This document shows, one piece after another, positions 12,401 through 22,790 of a stretch of DNA of 64,000 nt. The DNA is from Lasioglossum baleicum (Eukaryota > Arthropoda > Insecta > Hymenoptera > Halictidae), in assembly GCF_051020765.1 (NCBI RefSeq), contig NC_134935.1, forward strand, positions 11,905,579 through 11,969,578, in the 5' to 3' direction. The first letter of the stretch is position 1; each line of letters starts with the position of its first letter. The position numbers and the translations under genes were made by a program. The notes beneath the pieces were generated by a model. That model had not been told where the DNA came from. It ran no database searches and worked only from the letters and a program-made list of their open reading frames with translations.

Positions 12401-14596
12401 TTCCTCGGTGATCGACGTCCTTTCTCCTCATTAATATTTCCCAAGCGTGCGTAACCACGAAGGAATTACAATCGAAACAATACCATTACTCATAATTTAG
12501 ATTGGAATCTTTCCCTCGCAACGAAAAGAACTGTCGATCGTAATCGGATATAGCTGAACAGCGAAGGTTCGCGGGTATCCACAGTTTCGCCCTGCGCAAG
12601 TTCGACGCGCTTGTCCTCTGGCCGATGAATATTTCATTCCGTGTAAGAAAGCGAAAACGAACCTCGAGTCTCCGCGATGCCTTCGGTTCGAGAGCGCTTT
12701 CATTAATAGTTCATCGGGAATGGTTCTTTCGCGGCGAACACTTTGAAAAATTCTGTTCCCGCGATAGTAAAAATAGAACGTGTACCGAGAAGTCTCCTGT
12801 CGTACGATAAAGCAGGTAAGAACGTTCACTAAATTTAGCATATACATTTCAGAATCGCTGGTGTATATCCGCAGACCGGTCTATAAATAAACTGGCTGGT
12901 CGTGGCCTTACCTCCGCAGGTAACAATTACAAGCTGATTGCCAGAAAAACGGCGAATAGTATCCACATCGTGGGCCAACGTAAACTACAAATGAGCGCGG
13001 TTAACGATCAATTTCGATCGATATCGGGGCAGAAAACAATCTCGGCAAAGAAACGGCGAGGTACCGATCCCGGCGTCCTTTTCCACCACATAAAGAAGAA
13101 TCACGCCGCCATAAAAGAGAGCGCGCGGCGCAGCCGGAAAGTCATTTATCCGTGGATGCAAGGCGTATCAAGACATATCCGTCCGGGCAGTCACGTCCCT
13201 CGATCGCGTCGATCTCCGGAGCAAGCCGGGGGAGCATTCGGCAAATGTCGGTGGCCGGTGAGGCCCCCGTCCCCGTTCGTCGACGAAAATTTTATTTAAT
13301 ATGAAATAAAACGCATTCCCGCGTGCTGTGCGTGCCAACGACGGAGGAGAGGGCATCGACGCGGCCGCATCCTCTCGCGGCCATTGTGTTTCTCCTGTTC
13401 GCCGGCTCCCGGCCGTAGGTATCCACGGATCGTCGCGGGTTCTCAACTTCTCCGGTCCCCAGAGATCGGGTCTCGTTTTTCGCCGAACGATTTTCCAGCG
13501 GTTCCGCGCCGGTCCACAGCGAAATGGACGTGCGAGAAGCCACGGAACCGACCATTTTCGGTCCCACCGCGGACGGAATTATGTGCACGCGAGCCCCATG
13601 CACCTGCCGTGACGTGCCGTGCCGAAAGTTTTCGGTGGAGCAGGCTTTTGATGCCCCGAGCGTCGCGTCGCTCGATCGCCAGAACACGGACCGTTATTTC
13701 GATAATGAAATATTCGACGGTGCGGAATGGTTCGCGGGGAAACACAAAGGTGACGTCGCCGGAACGGACAGCGCCGGTTACGGCGGGAAAGTCACGCCCG
13801 TAAACGTTCGTTGAGGATCTGCTGATTTGTTACTTCCGGCAATGATGTTTTATTTTCGTCTCCGTTTGTGTTTTTAAAACCGTGAACCAAAGCGAAGAAG
13901 TACTTTCGAAACGATTTCCCGTTTGGTGGACGTGCTCAAAGAATATTTGGCACTCTGTACCAAAATTACCAAATGTCATAAAACCGAAGTGGTGATTCAA
14001 ATGAAGCCGAAGAAGAGTCGATCTAGATAGATGGTTTGTAAATTAAATTCTCGTTCGAAAGTCGGAAAGGGTCGGAGAACCCCTGGCCGGTTGACGTTTC
14101 TTCGCGAGAGTCGCACACCGGTGCAGAAGGTATACGCGTCGCGTATCTCCGAGGACACTGTCGCCACTGGCAAAAACACTATTGAGTTAATCAACTAATT
14201 TATAATTAAAATTCCTCGGTGGGAGCCGTCGGGAGTCTCGGAGCCCCTTCTGTCTCGCGGCACGGCTCGGCTCGCCGCGACTCGCAAGAAGCGCGCGCAT
14301 CCACTGTCTGGTCCCCGTCGTTTCGCCGTAATCGCCGTCAGATTCATAGAACACCAATTAACCGGTGATCGACGCCCTACCATCGCCGGCTACCATTCCC
14401 GCGACCGTCGTGGCCGACCGAAAAAGTCGACCTAGTTTTACGCTCGAGTTTAGACTCGTTCCGGCTAGCGGTCCGTCCGGTTCCTTTTCGTCGCATTCCG
14501 GGGGCAACGATTCTCTCCTCCGCCACTACCAGTCGAAGGACATGCATCGATACATCGATATGAGCTAACGAGTGTTGTCTTTCCATGATTATCATA
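9481..14596. other. Non-coding stretch, no gene seen
   Basis: GC-rich unique sequence with AT-rich patches at about 11960-12340 and 13850-14060. Overlapping two-strand frames, for example 11545-12003 and 13292-13814, have compositionally driven translations. No RNA gene or paired mobile-element ends were seen. Confidence 0.55.
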
Positions 14597-15558
14597 TAGG
14601 GTAAACTGTACAATGATTGGCACCCTACGCTAAAATGACAGTTAAAATCTTTTTATCTTTTTTTGAAATGTTTAAACGAGCTTAACTTGCTATTATTATA
14701 ACCTAGTAGAGAGTTTTCAGCAAAATCAAACAGTTTTACGAGTGCTAAATCTTTTATTATAAAATATATTCAGTGAATAACAATCGTAAGACAAATAGTA
14801 CAGTCATTGGCACAGTAAGAAGTAAACGTTAAACAGGCTATTTGTTTTATAATTAAACATATACGCACTTATTACATCTATAGTACAGTCCGAAATCAAG
14901 TTACAAGGAGATAAAATATACTTACTCGTAACAGAAATTTTAATGAAACACTATTTACACTGCACTGTAGTCATCCATCGGTCTTATTAGATGATCCAGC
15001 GTTGCTAACAGTCATATGTGGCAGAGTTGGGCAATAATCAACTAATATTTAAAAAAGACCAATAGTCTTTTTGAATGTTAGTCATAGCAAAATAGTCATT
15101 AGTCAAAACTTTTTGATAAGTTAGTGATAACTAAATGGTAAATAGTTAGTCACAGCTCTAAGTAATCGTTAGCTATTGCTTATTAGTGAATTAGTAGTTG
15201 ATGATCAGTCATCAATTTCTAGTCATCAGTCACTATTGTGCGTTTAACATACATTAATATCATAATTAGTTATCACTAACTAATAGTGACTAATGACTAG
15301 TGACTGATGATAATTTGACTAATGACTATTTTGCTATGACTAACATTCAAAAAGAGTATTAGTCATTTTTAAATATTAGTTGATTATTGCCCAACTCTGA
15401 TATGTGGAACTCTGTTATGAAAACTTACAACGTTCCTTTGAAATATAAATAAGAAGCAATATAAAATGATTTTCTATACCAGGAATTCTTAATATTTGCC
15501 GTTTAAATCAAAAGTGCCATTAACTACTGCGGTGCCAGCAATAGTACAGGTTACCCTA
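14597..15558. mobile_element. TA-flanked inverted-repeat element, interrupted by a hAT MITE
   Basis: The left end, TA then GGGTAAACTGTAC at 14599, and the right end, GTACAGGTTACCC then TA, are inverted repeats matching at about 20 of 25 positions and reaching GGCAC on both sides. A further copy of the subterminal motif (GTACAGTCATTGGCAC) lies inside at about 14798-14813. TA flanks both ends, so a Tc1/mariner/pogo-type MITE is the best guess. The 962-bp span includes a 378-bp nested insertion plus its 8-bp duplication, so the original element was about 576 bp. There is no transposase frame. The outer element must be the older of the two. Confidence 0.7.
15022..15399. mobile_element. hAT-type MITE, nested, with perfect 8-bp target duplication
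   Basis: Starts CAGAGTTGGGCAATAATC and ends with its reverse complement. The arms stay nearly identical for about 85 bp each. The 8-bp direct repeat ATATGTGG lies immediately outside both ends (15014-15021 and 15400-15407). A CAGAG-type terminus, long palindromic arms and an 8-bp duplication are the classic signature of a non-autonomous hAT element. The centre is made of many TTAGTCA/TGACTAA-like units, probably from slippage of subterminal repeats. There is no coding capacity. The near-identical arms and intact duplication suggest a fairly recent insertion. Confidence 0.92.
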
Positions 15559-18500
15559 TTCTTTCAAAATAAATTTATAGTGTACACCTTCAATTCTAAT
15601 TCAAAACTTAAAGCTACAGTGCACTGATGAAAGAAACATTGCAGACGACGATGTTATAATAATCATTTTTATTAATCGACTTCTATCGACTGAAGTAATA
15701 ACGTGGACAAAACTGAAGAAGTTGAACGTGCTTGATTGCATTGTCCTATGCAGTACTTTGATTCTAATTATTCAATACGTCTACAACGAAGACAAGACTA
15801 TGAAAAATATGATGACAAAATTCACACACGAAGCACTGAAACACTACCATACCAGAAATCGTGGTTGCCTTGGGCAGTGATCATTCTCTTTGCATTCCAA
15901 AGGCTCGGTTATCATTTTCACGTTTTGCTATTTGAACGGGCCATCGATCGCGACCGTTCACGCTTTCTTTCGCGGCGTCTTACGTTTGAAATATTCACGG
16001 AGGATTAGCGGCGTCGTCGGCTCTCCGATTATAATTGTAAAAGAGATTGCGTCGATCGCTCGATACGGCGATGGGTACCACGGCCCGTCTCTGTAGCTCA
16101 TTTTAATCCAACAGGACGGAGTTTGTAAGACCGGTCGATTTGAAAAATACACGAAGCTGTTAGAGTGTTCGAGAGTAGGTAATGAAGCAGCAATACGAGG
16201 GACGCCGCTTATAGAGTCCTTGTCACTTGTCATGCTCCGTCGGCCACGCTCGCTAGATCGCATTAATTACGCGTATTAGAGCCTCCCGTTTTCTTCTTGC
16301 TGGTGTCGCGCCACCCACATTGCCGGAACACATTTTTATCCCCCGACTGGTATCAAGGTCCTTAACCCACCGACGACGGATTCCAACGCCTGCAAAATGA
16401 ATATCCGCGAAAACGAAAAATCTATTGGTCTGTTTGGAGCCAAGTAAAATGTTTTATACAACGTCCATAATATATAATGTTCATAGTGATTGGTTTCTTA
16501 TACTATGCAAATAGAATGCGTTTATTCAGAATGAATACAATTGGTACAGCATATTTCGTATATGGAGGGGGTTCTACAAATGTTTGTGTAAATTCTCGGA
16601 CATATTATGAAACTTCCAAATAACAATGTCCTATTCGGTGTCCAAACGCGCAGAAGCTTTTATCGACTGTGGATCGAAATATTGATGAAAAAGCGATCGC
16701 CAGGTGGAAAAGCAGTGACGAAATTTCGGTGCGGAAGGGGGTGATGTTCCCGCGCGGTCGTTCCTCGAGACGGCAGGTCCGGCGGGTCCGGCGGGTTGGT
16801 CCGGCTGGCCGGGGAGGCGTCGGGCCTCGAACGGGCATAACGAGTTTTTGCCGTTGGAAATTTGTTAAGGGGAATGTAAAGAGAATAAGTGGCGATTCCC
16901 TTTCTCCCGTCCCTTCGTGTCTGACCGGCTGGGTTCCCGTGGCGTATATAGGAGTCGCAGCCGGTCGCTTGTGACTCGGTTGATTGACTCCCGGGAATTG
17001 GAGGCACGGGATACCAGAAACGAGCGGCGCTAGCTTAGCGAGACTTAAAAAGGAACTGGAGCCCGAGGTTCGTCGCAGTCTTTTTGCGATCGCGGCGACC
17101 CCCTTTAAGCGCGCGCGGATCGACGTGCTCCGTTCCCTCGTTCGTTCGCTCGATCATTCGCGTTTCACGGTGTCTTTCGGCCCTCAGAAACGATCCGATC
17201 CGATCGGGGACCGGCTCTCGGTGCCTTTCCTTCGCCGACGGCTCGGATCGGCTCGGCTTCACTTCGCTCCTCTCGCGGATATCTGGAGCTACGTGGCCGA
17301 TCGGACTCATGCCGGATCCATGGGAACCAACCTTAATAACCGGTCATTCGCTATTTCCATGGTTATCTCGCCAAATCTATCCGGTTCGAAAACCGGCGGA
17401 CTCGGCGATCTCCGCACTCTTTCGAGGAATCGACGCGCGTTAATTGACTCGATTAATTGCCGGCCTGCCTGCTCTCCATGGAGTGGCGAAGTGTCGCTGG
17501 GCCGAGCCACAGGTCGTACAGTAGATCGAAGTGAGACGTTAAGTGCGCCTCGTACGTTTCGCCGGTCACACAAATTCCCATTAGGCGAGCGCCCAGCGGC
17601 GAAGCGCGGCCGTCTTCTGCCGATTCCTTCGGACGGTGTTAAACGGTGCCCGAGTTTTTCTTGGGATCGGCCGCCACGGCGTGTTGAATTCGGCGGATTC
17701 CAGGCGTCCGGAGCTTGGAGAGGCTGCCTGCCTGGCCATTGTCACCGTTCGTCCGTATTAGCGGCGGCGTTCACGGCCCGGGAGGGGCCGTGGAGATTAA
17801 TTAGGGACGATGTTTTAGCGGCAAAAATGAGCCGGGGCAAGAACCGGGCACCATCAGCAGCCGCCTGGACGCGCGCTAACTAACCGGTCGACGCCGGCGA
17901 ACGATCGAGTGGGCCCCCGCTCGTCACCAGCCGCCAGAACGCAAGAACGTGCTACAAATTAAGCCCGGATAGGCAGGAACCATCTCGAAAATTCGGGCCG
18001 CGTCCCCAACGAACGATCGTTCTGTACCGAGTCACTTTGCGCGCGGCTCTGGAATTCCACCCGGTCAGATCGAAACGTACGATTCGAACGTTTAATTGGC
18101 CCTTATCGGCCGCGTGTCCGCCATACTTACTGCCGCCGGAATGCCCCGGAATTGTTTTCGGAATGTAGAATGCGATCGGCGGAACTATCGCCGAATCTGT
18201 GTAGACCCTCGAAACGCCTGTTCAAGATCGTTCACACGGAAAGACACCGATCTTTCCGAAAATTATTTGTCACTGCGGCAAGCTCATTAAAACCACACAC
18301 GTGGAAGATCGTTCACCGTTTGGCCAATAAAATAGGATACTCTGTCAATATTTTTTTTCCCAAAAATTTCAGAAACTCGTTTTTTACGCGATCCTCGTTC
18401 GTTGAAATTTGTTCGCGCAAGATTGGGAATATTGCCTAGTAGACATCGTAATTTCTTATACGCATATTCTTATATGTACACATTGATTGTGGCTTCGAGT

Positions 18501-20517
18501 GAATAGTGGAGGAGTCATAGGTATCTGAAAAACCTCGGATCTTGCAATGAGTACTGTGCTTGCCTCGCAAGAAGTCCCGTGAAAGGAATGCAGGTCTGAG
18601 TGGTCAGAGTAGAGGAGGCACATCTAGTGAAATACTAGTTCGAGTATACCAGATACTACGTAGCGTGTGACGTCATAGCATAAAAATTGGGACTGCGGGG
18701 TGTTAGCAGCGGGGATAGACAAAGCGAGAGACCCCATTGCCGCAGTATCATTTCGCGAGACTTATTACGAGGCACGGATAACTGTAGTAAACACGAAATA
18801 ACCTTCGGGCGATCGGTATCTAAAGCCTCGAGTTTCTCTGTTTACCACAAAGAAGAAAGAACGGATCTACTGGACAGCGGGATTTCGTTCGAATAATTAT
18901 ACAATTCGAGAGCTCGAGAAATATTCGTCGACCCGTTAATGGCTCGAGACCTCTCCACTGACGAACCCCGCACGATCAATCAAAGAACTCGATCACGTGT
19001 AATCTGGTTCCGAACGCGTAAGATCGGAGGACCAGTGACGTAAGGGTCCGAGGGGACCGAGCGAGACACCTGGAAGTGTCCAGGAAACATAGTACTCCCG
19101 GTGCTCGTCAAGGCGACGATTCTCAAGGAGAGGCACGAGAGGACGGTGGATCGACCTCGTTCAATGATTTCGTCGGAGATTTCGAAACGGCCGGTCAGAG
19201 ACGATCCATGAATACGTCGGTGTTCGTCACGGTACAGTGCTCAGACCGAACCTCTCTTTTGGCAGCGTCAGAACGATTACCATCGAATTTATCGCGCTCG
19301 TTCCATGTCATCGTGTCATTCATCGCGCGGTCTATTCGTTACGCGCGTCGTTTCATAGACCGGCCGTCAATTTTCACCCCCGACCTGTCTCCATAATTCG
19401 CGTCTATATTTAAGACACACCGTCCCCAGTATTATAATTTACATTTACCCACCACATGGTTTTCATCTATCCTTCGAACAACGGGATTGCAGGGTACCTA
19501 CCCATTATGGGCAATGAAATTCGATCCGAGTGCCGCGATCCTTGTCGACTCCACTTATTTGAAGATTGGTCTGCAATGTTTGACACCGTTCATCCAAAGT
19601 CGGGCAGGGGAGATGCAAGCTAACCTAGGAGTACCTAGAGACATCTACTTTGACACGAATTTGAAGGGAAAGGGGAGTTTAAAATTGAAAATATTGAGTG
19701 AGTGGTGGAAGGGTCAAGCGAGAAGCTGCGTAGAGCCTTGTATGATCTCGCGCGAGGAAGATCGGCGGCGCAGCGTCGTCAGGAAGCGGAGCGCGGTGCT
19801 TTTATCGATCGATTTACCGTGTCGATCGGCAGCCGAGGCGCTAATGGGTTAGTCAGCTTGAACACGACTCGGAGGCACGGCTCCATGCGGCGAGCGTGCG
19901 AAAAATCGGTCCTCCTTCTCCCTCAGCCGGGCATAGCCGTGGCTGCAACATATGTAAATGCCGGTGCACGCGGCCCGTAGAACGCACACGGTCCCGCTCG
20001 CGTGTTCCTGGACCCGTTTCCTGAGAGCGGGCACGTTGCACGGCCCCGAGAGCTATCTCGCTCGCGGAGACACCGAGTCGCGCCTAGGAATAATAAATAG
20101 AGATAGACGAATGGAGATAGCGGCGAAGGGGACGGGGAGAAGCCGCGTGTCCTGCCTACGCAAAGATTATCTCGAGGAATTATGAGTGACCGCGCTCCGG
20201 CTTCTAGGTTATGCAAAGCCGTGGCTATCGACGCCGCTCGTCCGTGAAATGGACGACTTCGAACGGTCCACGCCAGCTTCTGGTCACTAGGGTCGGACGC
20301 GGGATTAACAGCTGGCGGAAATTAAATGATCGGCTCTGACGCGTATCTGAAACGAATAAACTCTGGGAAACTATGTCTGGTATGGACCGCGGGATCCATG
20401 AAAATCCTTTCGCGTCGTGCGGTCTTCTGAGCGAAGAGTTCAAGGATGCCAGCTACCGGCACCTTGCTGTCATCTTTCTCCGGGACAATGTAGACCTCCG
20501 ATCATTCGTTGTTTAAC
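15559..20517. other. Non-coding stretch, no gene seen
   Basis: Contains the longest open frame of the window (16984-17883, + strand, 299 codons). Its translation is arginine/serine-rich and unrecognisable, overlaps other open frames on both strands, and lies in a very GC-rich segment, so I do not call it a gene. A small imperfect tandem of GGTCCGGCG units occurs at 16776-16814. AT-rich patches at 16430-16660 and 18290-18560 show no paired ends. Confidence 0.5.
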
Positions 20518-20521
20518 TTAA

Positions 20522-21064
20522 CCCTAGCATTCCCAAGCTCCGATCCAAAAGTTACGCGGACTCCCAATGGGCTCCTCGAGCCCATACTCTTCTTTACTCA
20601 TTTCTCCTAAGAAAAAATTATTTAAAAAGAAAATGTGATACTCTGTGAACATTCTATATTGTATTTAGATGTATATGTATACAATAGAATACTATAAGAT
20701 AATGATCATCATAAATACTACTCTGAACTCGATTCTTCAGATGACGAAAATGAATGACAGGATTTTTACGTTTATAGCATTTTTGTTTGGGTTTCGATAT
20801 ATTATTATATTTGATCCTTAGTTTTGGGATTATTTGTTATTCTTTGGAGATAAAAGAAGCGTTCGGGTCAGCTGGCGTCAGTGTTTTTCTTTTCTATGCA
20901 CTGTACTTTTTTTTCTGTAGCAGCAGAGCCTTCTGGGTGCTAAACTATAATATCTAAACGACAGTAAATAATTTTCTCGGAATTTTTAACCTATGAAAAA
21001 TTAGTCCTAATTTCAATTTTTCCAACGTGTGGATTCGAGGAGTCGCACCATGGGAATGCTAGGG
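20522..21064. mobile_element. piggyBac-like MITE with TTAA target sites
   Basis: The ends CCCTAGCATTCCCA and TGGGAATGCTAGGG are perfect 14-bp inverted repeats. Each is flanked directly by TTAA (20518-20521 and 21065-21068). TTAA duplication plus a CCCTAG terminus is the hallmark of the piggyBac superfamily. The interior (543 bp) is AT-rich, contains a small hairpin-forming segment near the left end (CCCAATGGGCTC), and has no transposase frame, so it is non-autonomous. Confidence 0.88.
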
Positions 21065-21068
21065 TTAA

Positions 21069-21927
21069 CGTTGTTTAAACGTTGTTTAACTTTTTCTCGC
21101 GTTGAAACAAGCCTCAATCCCTTCTGGACACATTTTTGCTTGCAACACTAGCACTCGTTCTCTCTCACTCGCTCACTGAACACTGCCTAAAAACGATCTT
21201 CATTAGTTAATTCTAACAAATGTACCATTGTGTCGAGCCGCGATACGCCACACGCTAATCCGCTGCGCGAGCCGCTCGAGCGTTTCAGCGTGGCCCGTCG
21301 ATCGTGGCTCCGGCTGCTTGTCTCCATATGCATTTTTTAATTACCGTAATTTATGGATCGCGTTGATCTCGCGCGTTGCCGTGCACGATCGCAACAATGG
21401 CAAGAAGCCGTGCACAGTCGTCCGTGAAATGCTCGCGGATTTCACGGGGACGGCGCAGACCGGTGCGGAGCGGAGCGTGTTTAACGCGTCGCGCGCGGCA
21501 CGCTCATGCTCGTTGCGCCGCCTTTATTATTCCGTTCTGTTCCCGCCATCGGGGCTTGCTCGCGCTTATTCTGTAATTGCCGGTGTCTCGCGCAGGTAAT
21601 CGCGCGGTAACGATCGCCGCTCGCGAGCGTTGGCTAATCGTCGAGAATTCGATTATTTTCGCGAGCGGTCCGTCGCGAGTTTCTTCCAGTTTCCATGCGG
21701 CGCTTCTGTCACCTCTTACCTCCCGCGAGCGTCGCGTCGTAGAAAAGCGAGTCGACGCACAGTGTGGCGTCCATTTTTCTCAAAAATCAACCAATTAATG
21801 AATTAATTAAACGAACAGTTGCTGCATTATATAATAGAATTATTAACGTGTCTACAGGTAGTATCTGTATAAATACATTTTTTAAAATTTATAAATAAAT
21901 GGTCCTCAACACGGTCGATTATATACA
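21069..21927. other. Non-coding stretch, no gene seen
   Basis: GC-rich unique sequence to about 21780, then AT-rich. A CAG|GTAATC junction at about 21594 has only a weak pyrimidine tract, so I do not call it a splice site. Confidence 0.5.
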
Positions 21928-22133
21928 ATGGCCCATAAAAGTGTTCGTACGCCCTTTAAAACAGAATAACTTTTTTATAATTGTATCAAAGGACCTGATG
22001 TTTTTTGTAAGCAATTAGAAGCATTGTCCAATCCAAAAATGTAATTTACGAGGTTACATGCAAAAATAAAATATTCAGAGAAAATAGTCGAAAGAGTAAT
22101 GTTTTTAGCGAGTTTTCTCACAGCCTTGTAAAC
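21928..22133. mobile_element. Possible Tc1-like transposon end (fragment)
   Basis: AT-rich sequence begins after TATATA with CAATGGCCCATAAAAGTG, followed by TTCGTACGCC and a T/A-rich stretch. The CA-TGGCC-AAAAGT-TTCG pattern is reminiscent of the terminal repeats of Tc1 elements. No matching inverted end was found before the GC-rich host sequence resumes near 22134. If the reading is right, this is a solo or truncated end. The assignment rests on motif resemblance only. Confidence 0.35.
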
Positions 22134-22648
22134 AGGGACGGGACTAGTTCTCGACACTGCCGTGAAAAACTCGATTTCCTAAGAGAAATTGGATACAGTC
22201 CATTGAGCGGCGGCTCGTACGTTTCAATTAGAGGCAACAAAAGGTATCCGTGCGGCTGGACCGGATTTTCGAATTTTTGCGATCAGCCACGTTGCAGCCC
22301 GGTAATTGTCGCCTCCATCCGGCCGTATGGCGCACCGTCCGAGAAGAATGCCATTCGCGCTCTTAATTCCGTTTTGCGCCGGGCAACGGAAAGTGAGTTT
22401 TTCGTCGTGAAACGCTCTTTAGCGCCGACCGGGCAATTAGCCTGGAATTAGCCGTGCATTCTGCCGGCTGCCTTCGCTCCTCCTCTTCTTTTGTGCACGC
22501 GAAGTCGTTCCGCGAGCACTTGTTCCGCGAGCGGAGAAAGAGAAAAGCGTCGCGGCGTGGCAGGGAGGTGCCGGAAGCGATCCTCGCGAGCCATCCCTCG
22601 ATCCCGATCGAAATTAGTTGATAGAAAATATCGATGAAAAGTTGCCTG
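22134..22648. other. Non-coding stretch, no gene seen
   Basis: Moderately GC-rich unique sequence between the Tc1-like fragment and the candidate microexon. Nothing supportable is seen. Confidence 0.5.
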
Positions 22649-22690
22649 GCACAAATTCGACTAAAGCTTCTCCCTTTCTTTTTGTTTCAG
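22649..22690 (+). promoter_or_regulatory. Strong 3' splice site (branch point, pyrimidine tract, CAG)
   Basis: A branch-like CGACTAAAG lies about 30 nt upstream of an almost pure pyrimidine tract (CTTCTCCCTTTCTTTTTG), followed by TTTCAG ending at 22690. Strength, spacing and order fit an authentic insect acceptor on the + strand. It defines the start of the candidate 9-nt microexon. Confidence 0.5.
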
Positions 22691-22699
22691 ACGCCATGG
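22691..22699 (+). other. Candidate 9-nt microexon (ACGCCATGG) between strong splice sites
   Basis: The strong acceptor ending at 22690 is followed after 9 nt by GTAAGT, a perfect donor core, at 22700-22705. The 9 nt keep the reading frame whichever phase is used. They contain ATG in a favourable context (GCCATGG), so the exon could carry a start codon split as ATG-G, or encode three residues such as Thr-Pro-Trp in phase 0. A third reading is a regenerated donor used for stepwise removal of a long intron, as with known microexons in giant insect introns. I cannot name the host gene. Two strong sites 9 bp apart would rarely arise by chance, but this is inference without transcript data. Confidence 0.4.
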
Positions 22700-22715
22700 G
22701 TAAGTGGACAAGAAT

Positions 22716-22746
22716 TCTCTTCTTCTTCTTCTTCTTCTGCTTCTTA
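22716..22746 (+). repeat. TTC microsatellite
   Basis: About ten TTC/TTCT units lie just downstream of the candidate microexon donor. A looser pyrimidine-rich tract continues to about 22790. Confidence 0.8.
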
Positions 22747-22790
22747 AACTTTTCTCTACTCCTTCTTCTTCCTCTTTCCATCCTCTCTGC

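Noticed and set aside
12890..12925. CAG|GTAACA junction at about 12919-12920 considered as a second ratchet point
   Set aside because: The pyrimidine tract is short and broken by purines, and GTAACA is a weak donor compared with GTAAGT at 55173.
16984..17883. Longest open frame, 299 codons on +
   Set aside because: It lies in very GC-rich sequence where stops are rare, overlaps open frames on the other strand, and its arginine/serine-rich translation shows no domain, signal or repeat typical of a protein.
21575..21600. CAG|GTAATC junction considered as a ratchet point
   Set aside because: The upstream sequence is GC-mixed, not pyrimidine-rich, and the donor is weak.
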